Shown here piece by piece: positions 25,852-35,981 of a stretch of 64,000 bases of DNA. Location: positions 1-64,000 of the forward strand of contig PQAO01000020.1 of NCBI GenBank assembly GCA_003104995.1, written 5' to 3'. The DNA comes from Dehalococcoidia bacterium (GTDB lineage Bacteria; Chloroflexota; Dehalococcoidia; Tepidiformales; Tepidiformaceae). Below the pieces are notes generated by a model that was given only the letters and a program-made list of their open reading frames with translations, made no database searches and was not told the DNA's origin. Position numbers and translations under genes: made by a program. Every line of letters starts with the position of its first letter. Positions within the stretch are counted from its first letter, which is position 1.

Positions 25852-26571
25852 GTGGCGCTGGCCACTTCCACGGACAACGCAGAACTCGCGGCGCGCCTCG
25901 GCGTTCGCCCGCTGCCCGATGACCTTCTCGGCCAGGCCCTCACCCACGCCTCCTACCTCAACGAAGCCGACGCCTCGGCCGTCTCCAATGAGCGGCTCGA
26001 GTTCCTCGGCGACTCCGTCCTCGGCATGGTCATCGCGTCCGTCCTTTTCGAAGCTTTCCCCTCCGCCGGAGAGGGTGAACTCACACGCATGCGCGCCGAC
26101 ATCGTTCGGGGGACGAGCCTTGCCCGCGTCGCGGCCCGCCACAACCTTGGCGACTACCTCATCCTGGGCCGCGGCGAGGAAGCCGCTGGCGGACGCACGC
26201 GCGACCGGAATCTTGCCGGAGCCCTCGAGGCTCTCATCGGCGCCGTCTACCGCGCTCATGGCTATCGCGCGGCGAAAGCACTCACGCGGCGCCTCCTCAA
26301 GCCCGAACTCGAACTCACCCGCCGTCACGGCGCCCGGGTCGATCCCAAGAGCTCGCTCCAGCACATGGTCCAGGCCCGCTGGCACGAACCTCCCGAATAT
26401 GTGACGGTTGAGGATGCGGTAGGCTCACCCGCCCGCCGCTTCGTGGTTGAAGTGCGGATCGCTGGCGAGACCCTTGGAAAGGGCGAGGGCCGAAGCAAGC
26501 GCGAAGCGCAACAACAGGCTGCCCAGGAAGCCGTCGCCTGGCTCACCGCTCAATCGCGAGAGGAGGGCTAG
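25852..26571 (+). CDS. rnc: ribonuclease III
   Basis: 239 residues from the GTG at 25852, chosen because GGAGG lies 4 nt before it; a GTG 12 codons upstream is possible. Double-strand-specific endoribonuclease for rRNA and mRNA processing. Family signature NERLEFLGDSVLG (46-58) holds catalytic acidic residues; the second acidic site is in ALEALIGAVY. A dsRNA-binding domain occupies about 160-235 with GKGEGRSKREAQQQAAQEAV. Followed after 3 nt by smc, a common pairing. Confidence 0.95.
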   Translation: MALATSTDNAELAARLGVRPLPDDLLGQALTHASYLNEADASAVSNERLEFLGDSVLGMVIASVLFEAFPSAGEGELTRMRADIVRGTSLARVAARHNLGDYLILGRGEEAAGGRTRDRNLAGALEALIGAVYRAHGYRAAKALTRRLLKPELELTRRHGARVDPKSSLQHMVQARWHEPPEYVTVEDAVGSPARRFVVEVRIAGETLGKGEGRSKREAQQQAAQEAVAWLTAQSREEG

Positions 26572-26574
26572 CCC

Positions 26575-29500
26575 GTGTACCTCAAGAGGCTCTCCATCCA
26601 GGGCTTCAAGAGCTTCGCCAACCGCACCACGTTCGAATACGGGCGCGGTGTCACGGCGGTCGTCGGTCCGAACGGCTCCGGCAAGAGCAACGTCTCCGAT
26701 GCCATCCGCTGGGTCCTCGGCGAACAGAGCAGCCGCCTCCTCCGCGCCAGGAAGCAGGAAGATGTCATCTTCGCCGGCACGAAGGACCGTGCCGCAGTAG
26801 GCATGGCCGAAGTCGTCCTCACACTCGACAACGAGGAACGCTGGCTCCCGGTGGACTTCGCGGAGGTGGAGATCGCCCGCCGCGTCTACCGCAATGGCGA
26901 CTCTGAGTACCTCCTCAACGGCTCCCGTGTCCGCCTCCGCGACGTGATCGACCTCCTTATGAAGGGCGATGTCGGCCAGAACAGTTACTCCATCATGGGC
27001 CAGGGTCTCGTCGATGAGGTCCTGAGCATGACCCCGGACGAGCGCCGCTCGTTCCTTGATGAAGCGGCCGATGTGAAGCGCTTCCGCATGAAGATCCGCG
27101 AGGCCCAGGACCGGCTCGCCGCCACACGAGACAACATCGATCGCGTCTCGCTCATCGTCCAGGAGATCGAACCGCGCCTCGCCCAGTTGAGCCGCCAGGC
27201 CGAACGCGCTTCCGAGCACAAACGCCTGAGTGCTGAACTCACGGAACTGCTCAAGACCTACTACGGCCATCTCTGGAACGACGCCCAGAACACCCTGGTC
27301 CGGGCCCGGGCCGCACTCGACCAGGGGACCGCCGAAAACGCGGCCGCCGCTCAGCGGGTCACCCAGCTGCGCGAGCAACTCCGCGCGCTCTCGGAAGAGA
27401 TTCGCAAGCGCCGCGATGCGATCTCCAGGCGCGACACGCGAAACACGGAGATCGAGCAGCGGCTCGCTGCGGCTGAACAGGCGGTCGCCCTCGACCGCGA
27501 ACGCCACGCCATGATCTCGGCCCGGCGCGAGGAAGTGCGCGGCGAACTCGAAGTCCTCGAAGGTGAGCGTATGTCGCTCGCCTCCACCGATGTCGACGAT
27601 GGTCGCCGCGGCATCGAGGTGGTTGGCGAGGCCGAGACTTCGCGCGACGCCATGCAGCGCTGCCGCCAGGAACTTGACGCCGCCGAACGCGAATACTCGG
27701 CCCTGCGCAGCCGCGTCGGCGAACTCCGCGACGGAGCCGAGGGCGACGACCGCCGCGCGAACGCCATGCAGTCCGATATCGAGAACGCCGAGCGCCGCAT
27801 CGCCGACCTCGAACGCGAGATGGAACAGGTCGTGGCCCGCCGGAAGCAGGTGGTCGTCGAGCTCATCGGGTATGGCCGGCGGTTCGCCGAGGCCCGGGCC
27901 GCGGCTATAGAGGGCGAAGTCCGTGTGGAAGATGCCCGCGCCGCCGCGGATGCTGCCCGCGAACAGCTCGCCCGCGTCCAGGAGGAAGTCCGCGAGTTCG
28001 AATCGGCCGGAAACCACGACCTGCGCGAACTTGACCACCTGGAAGGCCGCCTCGATGCGCTCAGCCGCGTGCAGGCCGAACACGATGGAGTCGCCGCCGG
28101 CACCCGCAACGTCCTCATCATGGGCCAGGCGCTGATGGAAGAGTTCGAGCCCGGCAGCCTCGGCGAACCTCCGGAAATCCCGGGAGTCGTGGGCCTGCTG
28201 TCGCGCCAGCTGAAGGTGCCGGCCGGCCTTGAGGTAGCGGTCAATGCCGCCCTCGAACAGCGTCTCCACGCCATTATCGTTGAGAACGAAGTGGTCGCCC
28301 TCGAGGCCATCGCGACCCTCCAGCGCCGCAAGCAGGGCCGCGCCCAGTTCCTCCCGCTCGACGCAGTCCGCCACGTCTACCCGCTCAACCTCCAGAAGGA
28401 ACGCGGTGTGGTTGGCGTCGCAGCAAAACTCGTCCGCTGCGACCAGCGCATGAAGCCGCTCGTCGACACACTCCTTGGCCGCGTCATCGTCGTCGAGGAC
28501 GTCCAGACCGGCCTCCGCATGATCCGCCGCGCTCTCGGCTCGGTCGTGACCCTCGACGGGGTGTTCATCGAACAGACGGGCGTGATGGCCGGCGGCTCGA
28601 CCGGCGCCGACGAGGGCGAGTTCATCCGCCAGCGCGAACTGGAAGAACTGCCTGAGCGCATCGAGGAGCTTCGAAGGCGGACCGGCGTCAGCGCCGATCG
28701 CATCGCAAACGCGCGCGCTGCGATCGACCAGGTCGCGAAGCGGTCCCACGAGGCCGAAGCCGAGTACGAGATGACCCGTCGGGCCCTCGAAGGCGCCCGC
28801 TTCGACCTCGAGCGCGAACGCGAGCGCCTCCACCGTCTCCGCCGCGACATGGATGCCGTCCGTTCCAAGCGCGCGGACATCGAACGCGAGCGCGAAGGGC
28901 GAGCCGCCCAAATTTCCCAGGCAGCGCTCGCCGCTACCCAGCTACAACAGCGCCGCGACGAGCGGCGGGCAGAGATGGAGTCGCTCGAAGCGCAGCTCGC
29001 CCAGGCGACCGAACGGCGCGAGGCAGCCCTTCGGGCTGTCTCCGAAGCCAGCGCCCGCCTCGCGTCGGTCGAAGGCGAGCGGCGCACCCTTGCCGCCATG
29101 CGCGAGCAGCACGAGAAGTCCATCGAGCGGCTCGACAGCCAGATCGCCGCCAAGCGGCTCCATGGCCGGAACCTCGAGCTTGAAGCGAGCGTCATCGACG
29201 AACGCCTGGGCAAGCTCGCCCGCGAGCTCGAGACCATCCGCGGCGAACAGGCCCGTTACGCCGAGGACGCCGCCCCCGACCGCGACGAACTCCACCGCCT
29301 GGAAAACCACGAACGCACCATTCAGGATGAGTACAACGAATCCCAGGAGCAGCTTCTCGCCATCGATCGCAAGCGGCTCGACCTGGAAGGCGAAATGGCC
29401 CGCACGGGCGAGCACATCGAGCACCTGAGGCTCGAAATGGAGCGCGAAGGGCTCGCGCCGGACCGCAGCGGCCGCGTCGTCTCGTTCGATGAGGCAATGG

Positions 29501-30228
29501 CCGCCGACTCGATGTTCGACGCCGGCACGCTCCAGGCGCCGCGCATCCAGGGCGGAGCCGAGGTCGATGTGCAGGCCATGCGCGACCGGATCGAGGAGCT
29601 GCGCCGCCAGATCCGCCGCCTCGGCGCCATCAACGCCGAAGCGCCCGAGGACTTCCGCGAGTTCCATGAGCGCCACGAGTTCCTGACCACCCAGCTGGTC
29701 GACCTCTCCGACGCGGAAGTCCAGCTTCGCACAGCGATCTCGGAGCTGAACGAGGAGATCCGGACGCGCTTCACGACCACCTTCGAGCGCGTCAACGCCG
29801 GCTTCGGCGAGTACTTCCAGGCGTTCTTCGGCGGCGGCACCGCGAGCCTCATGCTCACCCACCCCGAAGACCTCGCCAACGCCGGCATCGAGATCGAGGC
29901 CCAGCCGCCCGGCAAACGCATCAAGAGCCTCAGCCTGCTCTCGGGCGGCGAACGTTCGCTGACCGCCGTCGCCCTCCTCTTCGCGCTGCTCTCCGCGAAC
30001 CCGGCGCCCTTCTGCGTGCTCGACGAAGTGGATGCCGCCCTGGACGAAGCCAACGTTGGCCGTTTCACGGGGGCTCTCAAGCAGCTCGCCGAGAAGACGC
30101 AGTTCCTGGTCGTGACCCACAACCGCCGCACGATCGAGGTCGCCGACGCCATTTACGGTGTTTCGATGGGCCGGGACGGCGTTTCGAAAGTGCTCAGCCT
30201 GCGGCTCTCGGACATCCCCCGGAACTAG
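26575..30228 (+). CDS. smc: chromosome segregation protein SMC
   Basis: 1217 residues from a GTG. Condensin ATPase that compacts and segregates chromosomes as a dimer with ScpAB. Walker A GPNGSGKS (31-38), two long coiled coils (about 170-500 and 680-1020), hinge at about 510-680 with the GGSTGADEGEF edge, signature LSGGERSL (from 1122) and Walker B FCVLDEVDAA (about 1146-1155). Length is normal for the family. scpA and scpB are not in the window. Confidence 0.97.
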   Translation: MYLKRLSIQGFKSFANRTTFEYGRGVTAVVGPNGSGKSNVSDAIRWVLGEQSSRLLRARKQEDVIFAGTKDRAAVGMAEVVLTLDNEERWLPVDFAEVEIARRVYRNGDSEYLLNGSRVRLRDVIDLLMKGDVGQNSYSIMGQGLVDEVLSMTPDERRSFLDEAADVKRFRMKIREAQDRLAATRDNIDRVSLIVQEIEPRLAQLSRQAERASEHKRLSAELTELLKTYYGHLWNDAQNTLVRARAALDQGTAENAAAAQRVTQLREQLRALSEEIRKRRDAISRRDTRNTEIEQRLAAAEQAVALDRERHAMISARREEVRGELEVLEGERMSLASTDVDDGRRGIEVVGEAETSRDAMQRCRQELDAAEREYSALRSRVGELRDGAEGDDRRANAMQSDIENAERRIADLEREMEQVVARRKQVVVELIGYGRRFAEARAAAIEGEVRVEDARAAADAAREQLARVQEEVREFESAGNHDLRELDHLEGRLDALSRVQAEHDGVAAGTRNVLIMGQALMEEFEPGSLGEPPEIPGVVGLLSRQLKVPAGLEVAVNAALEQRLHAIIVENEVVALEAIATLQRRKQGRAQFLPLDAVRHVYPLNLQKERGVVGVAAKLVRCDQRMKPLVDTLLGRVIVVEDVQTGLRMIRRALGSVVTLDGVFIEQTGVMAGGSTGADEGEFIRQRELEELPERIEELRRRTGVSADRIANARAAIDQVAKRSHEAEAEYEMTRRALEGARFDLERERERLHRLRRDMDAVRSKRADIEREREGRAAQISQAALAATQLQQRRDERRAEMESLEAQLAQATERREAALRAVSEASARLASVEGERRTLAAMREQHEKSIERLDSQIAAKRLHGRNLELEASVIDERLGKLARELETIRGEQARYAEDAAPDRDELHRLENHERTIQDEYNESQEQLLAIDRKRLDLEGEMARTGEHIEHLRLEMEREGLAPDRSGRVVSFDEAMAADSMFDAGTLQAPRIQGGAEVDVQAMRDRIEELRRQIRRLGAINAEAPEDFREFHERHEFLTTQLVDLSDAEVQLRTAISELNEEIRTRFTTTFERVNAGFGEYFQAFFGGGTASLMLTHPEDLANAGIEIEAQPPGKRIKSLSLLSGGERSLTAVALLFALLSANPAPFCVLDEVDAALDEANVGRFTGALKQLAEKTQFLVVTHNRRTIEVADAIYGVSMGRDGVSKVLSLRLSDIPRN

Positions 30229-30232
30229 ACCG

Positions 30233-30823
30233 TCACGCGAAGATCATCGAAACCGGCAACGTGAATCCCGAACTTGCGAATCCCGCGTCATCGCTGGTGA
30301 GCGTGCCGGCGAGCGGGACCGATTTCACGTCGCCCGACGCCGTGTAGACCACGACTGTCTTGTTCCGGGCCTTCACAACCCACACCCGCGCAACGCCGGC
30401 ATCCAGGTACTCGCCGACTTTTTCCAGGACCTCGCGTTCGGAGTCGGTCCTGGAGACAACTTCGACAGCCAGCAGCGGAGCGCCTTCGATAAAGCCATCC
30501 TCCGGCAGTTCGCCGTCTTCGAGCAGGGCCGCCGGTGCAACCGACACGCCGGGTGCGCGAACAACGTCCGGGTCGCGCCGCAGGATGTAGCCCGTCTCGA
30601 TAGTCGTCCTGCCCTGTCGGCTTGTGGAAAGGAACTGGCGCAAAGCCTGCCAGATAATCCCCTGTCGTTCGCCGTGTTTGCCGCTCACCGGCATGGAGGT
30701 CACCACTCTTCCGCGGACGAGCTCGATTTTCCCGCCCTGTTCCGGGTCGGGAAGCTGGTAGAACTCCTCCGCAGTCAACACCGTCTCGGTCACTGCTGTT
30801 GCCACATCCGCATGATACGCCAT
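30233..30823 (-). CDS. Uma2 family (DUF820) PD-(D/E)XK nuclease-like protein
   Basis: 196 residues. Uma2 proteins are restriction-endonuclease-like singletons or expanded families in Cyanobacteria, Chloroflexota and others, with unclear biological role. The pattern LTAEEFYQLPD...GGKIELVRGRVV, APLLAVEVVSRTDSEREVLEKVGEYLDAGVARVWVV, carries the Glu and Asp/Glu-x-Lys-like core. It lies on the opposite strand between smc and ftsY and interrupts that gene run, so it is probably an acquired insert. Confidence 0.88.
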   Translation of the reverse strand: MAYHADVATAVTETVLTAEEFYQLPDPEQGGKIELVRGRVVTSMPVSGKHGERQGIIWQALRQFLSTSRQGRTTIETGYILRRDPDVVRAPGVSVAPAALLEDGELPEDGFIEGAPLLAVEVVSRTDSEREVLEKVGEYLDAGVARVWVVKARNKTVVVYTASGDVKSVPLAGTLTSDDAGFASSGFTLPVSMIFA

Positions 30824-30888
30824 CGCCCCAACTGCCCCTTACCCATCGGAGCGGTACCATCCCGCCAAGACCGCGAGAAGGAGCGCCC

Positions 30889-31920
30889 GTGAGGTTCTGG
30901 CGCAAGAAACCCGTAGAGCAGCCCGCTGAAGCAGCCGAAGACGCTGGCGCCGTTCAGACCGGCGCGGAACTCGTCTTCGAGCCGACGCCCGAGGAAAAGG
31001 CCGAGGTGCACGAGCAGACCGAGCGCGCCGTGGAACGGACCCGGCGTGGCTTCTTTAGCCGGCTGGGCGGCCTCTTCGAGCGGGCCGACTTCGAGGACGA
31101 CCTCTGGGACGAGCTCGAGGAGATCCTCATCGGCGCAGATGCCGGGCTGGAGACCACGACCGCGATCCTCGACGGTGTCCGTGCCCGGGTGAAACAGGAG
31201 GGCGCAAAGCACAGTGCCCGCGTGCGGGAAATCCTGCGGGAAGAGCTCGTTGCGGTCCTCCACGAACCCGGCGAGACGCCGCCCGCCTGGGCACGGCCCG
31301 ACGCGCCAGCCATGCTCATCATCCTTGTGGTGGGCGTGAACGGCGCGGGGAAGACCACCTCCATCGCGAAGATGGCCCATGCCTTCAAGCAGGATGGCGC
31401 CAGCGTCATCCTCGGCGCTGCCGACACCTTCCGGGCCGCCGCCACCGACCAGCTAAAGGTCTGGGGCGAACGCATCGGTGTGCGCGTGGTCGCCCACCAG
31501 TCCGGCGCCGACCCGGGGGCGGTGGTCTTCGATACTCTCGCCGCAGGTGATAGCGCCAGGGCCGATTTCGTCATTATCGATACCGCCGGCCGCCTCCACA
31601 CCAAGTCGAACCTGATGGAAGAACTCAAGAAGATGAACCGCATCATCCAGCGGAACTACCCCGATGGCCCGCACGAGACACTGCTCGTCCTCGATGCGAC
31701 CACTGGCCAGAACGGGCTCATGCAGGCGAAGACGTTCACCGAGGCCGTGGGCGTCACCGGCATCGTGCTCGCCAAGCTCGATGGCACAGCTAAAGGAGGG
31801 ATCGCCTTCGCCATCGCGCACGAGCTCGGCATCCCCGTCCGCTTCATTGGGACGGGCGAGAAGATGGGCGACCTCGCTCCGTTCGACCCCGAGGACTTCG
31901 TCGACTCCCTGCTCGCCTGA
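30889..31920 (+). CDS. ftsY: signal recognition particle receptor FtsY
   Basis: 343 residues from a GTG with AAGGAG seven bases upstream. SRP receptor GTPase for co-translational membrane targeting. The N-terminal acidic/amphipathic A region is short (about 40 residues), then the four-helix N domain ([12 protein letters not shown]-like segment reads [12 protein letters not shown]), then the G domain with [42 protein letters not shown] and [11 protein letters not shown]. First gene of a tight run with membrane-protein genes, 9 nt before the next. Confidence 0.96.
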   Translation: MRFWRKKPVEQPAEAAEDAGAVQTGAELVFEPTPEEKAEVHEQTERAVERTRRGFFSRLGGLFERADFEDDLWDELEEILIGADAGLETTTAILDGVRARVKQEGAKHSARVREILREELVAVLHEPGETPPAWARPDAPAMLIILVVGVNGAGKTTSIAKMAHAFKQDGASVILGAADTFRAAATDQLKVWGERIGVRVVAHQSGADPGAVVFDTLAAGDSARADFVIIDTAGRLHTKSNLMEELKKMNRIIQRNYPDGPHETLLVLDATTGQNGLMQAKTFTEAVGVTGIVLAKLDGTAKGGIAFAIAHELGIPVRFIGTGEKMGDLAPFDPEDFVDSLLA

Positions 31921-31929
31921 GGAGGCCCA

Positions 31930-34341
31930 ATGGGCGATGTGCTGGCCTTCTGGATCGTCGCATTGCTCGTGGGAGCGCTCGGCTTCCCGGTCGCCGCGGC
32001 CCTCCTGCGCCGCCTGCCCGATGCCGGCGCAGGCCTGAGTTTCGCCATGGGTCTGCTCCTGGTCAGTTACGGCTACTTCATCCTGCGCGTGTTCTCCGTG
32101 CTTCCGCCCGGCCGGGGCGGGTATGTGCTCGTGGTCGCGTTGCTTGGCCTCGTAGCCGCCGCGGCGGCCGGGCGCGACCGCTGGCTTCTCGTCACCTGGT
32201 ACCGGGCCTGGCCCGGCGTGGTCGTCGCCGCCGGCGTTTTCACCTTCGCGTTCTTCGGCTACGTCGCCTTCCGCTCCTACAACGCGGAGATCGGTGGGAC
32301 CGAGCAGCCAATGGACTTCATGTACCTCAACGCCACGCTGACCTCCCCGGACTATCCACCGCACGACCCGTGGCTCGCGGGTGAGCGCGCGAGCTATTAC
32401 TACTTCGGGTACGTTCAGTCGGGGGTGCTTACCTCCGTTTCGGGAGTACCGTCGTCCACCGGCTACAACCTCTCCCTGGCGTACACCTTCGCCGCGAGCG
32501 CGGCAGGGGTGGCATCCCTGGCCTTCGCGCTGGTGCGTTGGATTGTTGGGGCGCGAGGGCGGGCCTGGGCGATGGGCGGCGGGGCTGCCGCGATTGGCTT
32601 GTTGCTCTTCGTCGGGTCGCTCTCGGCAGTGTTCGAATGGAGCGCGGCCCACGGCCACACCAGCCGCGGCGTTTACGAGGCCTTCGGCGTGGAGTGGATG
32701 ATCCCCTGCGAGCCCGGCCAGTCCGACAACTGCTACACCGGCCAACTCGATCCCCGCACATCCCGCTGGTACCCCACCGAGTTCTGGTTCTGGTGGCGGG
32801 GTTCGCGAATCATCCCCGGAACCATCACCGAATTTCCTTTCTTTAGCTTCCTTCTCGGCGACCTCCACCCCCACGTCATGTCGCTCCCGCTTGTGCTGCT
32901 CGCGCTCGGGCTGGCCGCCGCGCTCTGGCGCGGGCGCTCGTGGCTGGACTGGCGCCGCCACCGGAGCGAGCCTTTCGTGGGGATCGCCCTGGCAGTGGTC
33001 TTCGGTGCCCTGGCCTTCCAGAACGCCTGGGATGTCATCACCTTCTCGGCCGTTCTTGGGCTGGCGGTGTTCGCGCGCAACCTGAGGCGGGCGCCACCCT
33101 TCCAGGCACTCGTCGGCGCAGCAACGTACCTCGGCCCCGTGGCGCTCCTGGCTGTCGCCGGATACGCGCCCTGGTGGCTTACGTTCGGCTCCCAGGCCGA
33201 GGGCTTCTATGCCTATGTCGGCGAGGGCACGCGCCCCGCGCACGCCTTCCTCCAGTTCGGTCCCCTGCTGGGCGCGGGCCTGTTGACGGCGCTCTTCGCC
33301 AGCCGGCGGGCCACCCGCGGCCAGTCCTTGAACGTGGCTCTCGCGACAGCCTGGATCCCGCTCCTCCCATTCGTTGGCTGGCTGGCCCTGGCGGCCGTTC
33401 GCGGCGAGCTCTCGGCTGGCCTCGAAGCGCGCGGCAGCGGTGGTTGGGTCACGCTGAGCGCCTACGGGCTCTCGGTGTGGCTGCTCGCGTCGGCGTCGGT
33501 CGTGCTGACCGCAGCGCGCAGGGCGGCGGCCCCGGCAGCGGCCCTGGCAGCTATGGGCGCACTGCTCCTCTACGGTTCCGAACTGTTCTTCATTCGGGAC
33601 GTGTTCTTCGGCTCGGTGCCGCGCCTGAATACCGTGTTCAAGCTCTCGTACCAGGCGTGGGTGCTGCTGGCGCTCGCCGGTGCGGCGGGGATCGCCGGAG
33701 GGCTCCACAGGGGCGTGGTGCAGCGGCGTCGCCTGGGTCTCGTCGCCCTCCCGGTGGGCTGGCTGGCCGCCATGGGGCTGGCGTACCCGCTGCTCGCCTC
33801 GTTCAACAGGACCGGCAACTTCAGCCTCCCGACCTCCATCGATGGGTTGGCAGCGGTCGCCCGCAATGACCCCAACGACTACGCTCTCACCCTCTGGATC
33901 CAGCAGCACACAGCGCCCGGCGATGTCGTCTTCGAGGCGACCGGCCGCCGCTGGCAGGGGAGCGTGGGGACGCAGCCGGTGATCGTGAATGCCAACGTCG
34001 ACTACTCCGATGCAGGGCGCATCGCAGCCCGCACCGGTCGCCAGACGCCCATCGGCTGGTACTTCCATGAGATCCAATGGCGCGGCGACACGCAGGCCAA
34101 CCGCGCCGAGTTCGTCCGGCGCCAGGATACGGTCGACGCCGCTTATACCTCCCAGGACCCCGACCGGGTGATCGCCGCAATGCAAGAGTTTGACGCCAGG
34201 TACCTCGTGGTCGGCCGGGTCGAGATGGCGAACTATCCCGGCCTGATGCCCGACTATGCGGCATTCCTCGACGTAGTCGTCGAAGCGGGCGCCTATCGCG
34301 TGTACGCGATGCCGGAGTACCGGAGGATTTCGACCTCGTGA
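31930..34341 (+). CDS. DUF2298 (Chlor_Arch_YYY) polytopic membrane protein
   Basis: 803 residues, about 15 or more membrane segments. The family (TIGR03662) is known mainly from Chloroflexi and Archaea and has a GT-C glycosyltransferase-like organisation. Recognisable core: [36 protein letters not shown], and [13 protein letters not shown]. The soluble C-terminus (about 690-800) carries a Rossmann-like piece ending in YLVVGRVE. Likely acts on lipid-linked sugars at the membrane (inference). Overlaps the following gene by 4 nt (GTGA). Confidence 0.85.
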   Translation: MGDVLAFWIVALLVGALGFPVAAALLRRLPDAGAGLSFAMGLLLVSYGYFILRVFSVLPPGRGGYVLVVALLGLVAAAAAGRDRWLLVTWYRAWPGVVVAAGVFTFAFFGYVAFRSYNAEIGGTEQPMDFMYLNATLTSPDYPPHDPWLAGERASYYYFGYVQSGVLTSVSGVPSSTGYNLSLAYTFAASAAGVASLAFALVRWIVGARGRAWAMGGGAAAIGLLLFVGSLSAVFEWSAAHGHTSRGVYEAFGVEWMIPCEPGQSDNCYTGQLDPRTSRWYPTEFWFWWRGSRIIPGTITEFPFFSFLLGDLHPHVMSLPLVLLALGLAAALWRGRSWLDWRRHRSEPFVGIALAVVFGALAFQNAWDVITFSAVLGLAVFARNLRRAPPFQALVGAATYLGPVALLAVAGYAPWWLTFGSQAEGFYAYVGEGTRPAHAFLQFGPLLGAGLLTALFASRRATRGQSLNVALATAWIPLLPFVGWLALAAVRGELSAGLEARGSGGWVTLSAYGLSVWLLASASVVLTAARRAAAPAAALAAMGALLLYGSELFFIRDVFFGSVPRLNTVFKLSYQAWVLLALAGAAGIAGGLHRGVVQRRRLGLVALPVGWLAAMGLAYPLLASFNRTGNFSLPTSIDGLAAVARNDPNDYALTLWIQQHTAPGDVVFEATGRRWQGSVGTQPVIVNANVDYSDAGRIAARTGRQTPIGWYFHEIQWRGDTQANRAEFVRRQDTVDAAYTSQDPDRVIAAMQEFDARYLVVGRVEMANYPGLMPDYAAFLDVVVEAGAYRVYAMPEYRRISTS

Positions 34342-35981
34342 GCGAAGCGATGGCCCGGAAGGCAGCCGGAGCGGACCGCACGCTGGAGTTCACCGCAGCT
34401 ACGCTCGCCTGGGGCATGCTTGCGCTCCTGTTCGCGGGTCTGCGGGCCGGAGCGGCCCTTGGCACACCCATCGGCGGAGCCGAACTGGCCGGCCTCTCTG
34501 GCGCCTGGCAGGCCCACGTCGGCGCGGATGACGCGCGGTTCATCCCGACGTTCTTCCAGGCGCTCACCGCGCTCACGTTCGAGTGGACGACCTCCGAGAT
34601 GCCCGCTCGCGTGCTCGCGCTCCTCGCGACCGCAAGCGTCCCCTTCGCGGTCTTCCGGCTCCGCCCGCTGCTCGGCGAGGCGGGCGCCCTCCTGACGCTG
34701 TTCTTGCTGACCATCGACGCACCCGGGGTGTTGCTCGGTTCAACCGCCTCCGCGTCAGGCTTCGATATCGCGCTGACCCTGTGGCTCCTGGTGCTGCTGA
34801 AGGAGCCGCGCGCGCCTGCCTGGGCGTGGGCGCCGGCCGGCTTTCTCGCCGCGACCGCGGGCCCGGTCTGGCTGCCGCTGGCGGTGGGCATCGGGGCGGT
34901 CCGGCTGTTCCGCCAGGACTACCCCTCCATGCCCGTCCTCGGCTATGCAGGAGCGGGGGCGTTGCTCGGCGTGTTCGCTGCCAGCCTCCGCTTCGGCATG
35001 GGCTGGGACGGCCTCCGCGTCCCGCCGTTTGATGCGTTTGCCGCGGGATTCGGCGAGCCCTGGTCTACCGAGTCGACGCTCTCCCTGTCCGTCATCTATC
35101 TCGCTCCCCTGATCGCAGCGGGGGCGGCCGTCGCCGTATACGACGTGTTTCGCGCCACGCTCGGCGAAGACCTGGACCAGTCCCGCATCGAGGTGCTGGC
35201 CTGGTCCGGTGTTGCGTTTGCCTGGCTCCTTGCCTCGACGGGTGCACACTCGCCCGTGCCGCTTGTTGGCCTCTCCATCCCGCTGGCGCTACTGGTCGGC
35301 CCCGCGCTTGCGCGGCTGGCAAACGCAGCCTGGGCTGCCGATTGGACCTACGCCCGCTACCTGGTGCCGGGAATGCTGACGGCGCTGCTTGTCGCGATGG
35401 CATTCCTGCTGGAATGGGCCCGCGATGGCCGGGCGGGAGACACCGGCGAGAAGGTGGCGGTTGGCGGCCTTGTCGTGGTCGCCCTCGGCTGCGTCGCACT
35501 CCTGGCGTCCAGTCGCCGCACAGTTGCGGCCCTGGCGGTCCCGGCGGCCGTGATCGGGTTGCTACCCACCATTTCGGGACTCTCTGGCGTGGCATTCTCC
35601 GGACCGAACGAACCCATGCCGTCGCCGGTGAGCCCAGTCCAGGCCCGCGAAATCCGCGACATCGCCATCCGCGCCCGCGAAGAGCAGGGCGGCCTCATCG
35701 TGGTCCACCCGCGCTTCGAACTCGACCTCACCTGGGCGTTCCGGGACTCTGGCGAACTCGTCATATCCTCCGGTCCTGTCCCCGATGCCTCGGTCGTCGT
35801 CTGGCCGGCTGACGGCGAGGCTCCCGAGGGCTACAGCATCCTCGATGGCGACTGGACCGTGCTCAGGGAAAGGCGAGGTCCAGACGCGGACCTCCTCCAC
35901 TACCTGCGCTGGCTGTCGAACCGCAATACTCTCTCCGTTGGGCGTGTGCCCGTCATCGTCTACCTGAAAGCAGGGCCATGA
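34338..35981 (+). CDS. polytopic membrane protein, GT-C-like, unrecognised family
   Basis: 547 residues from a GTG. About 11-12 hydrophobic segments up to residue 410, followed by a soluble C-terminal domain of about 130 residues. No DxD or ExD catalytic pair in the first external loop could be picked with confidence. It sits between two GT-C-type genes and overlaps both by 4 nt (GTGA and ATGA), so it belongs to the same complex or pathway. Function unknown. Confidence 0.7.
   Translation: MSEAMARKAAGADRTLEFTAATLAWGMLALLFAGLRAGAALGTPIGGAELAGLSGAWQAHVGADDARFIPTFFQALTALTFEWTTSEMPARVLALLATASVPFAVFRLRPLLGEAGALLTLFLLTIDAPGVLLGSTASASGFDIALTLWLLVLLKEPRAPAWAWAPAGFLAATAGPVWLPLAVGIGAVRLFRQDYPSMPVLGYAGAGALLGVFAASLRFGMGWDGLRVPPFDAFAAGFGEPWSTESTLSLSVIYLAPLIAAGAAVAVYDVFRATLGEDLDQSRIEVLAWSGVAFAWLLASTGAHSPVPLVGLSIPLALLVGPALARLANAAWAADWTYARYLVPGMLTALLVAMAFLLEWARDGRAGDTGEKVAVGGLVVVALGCVALLASSRRTVAALAVPAAVIGLLPTISGLSGVAFSGPNEPMPSPVSPVQAREIRDIAIRAREEQGGLIVVHPRFELDLTWAFRDSGELVISSGPVPDASVVVWPADGEAPEGYSILDGDWTVLRERRGPDADLLHYLRWLSNRNTLSVGRVPVIVYLKAGP

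Noticed and set aside
26425-28911. 828-codon minus-strand open frame inside smc
   Set aside because: Mirror of SMC coding sequence; no domain and no ribosome site.
31453-34185. 910-codon minus-strand open frame opposite ftsY and the DUF2298 gene
   Set aside because: Shadow frame; extremely rich in Arg, Gly, Glu and His, with no family features.
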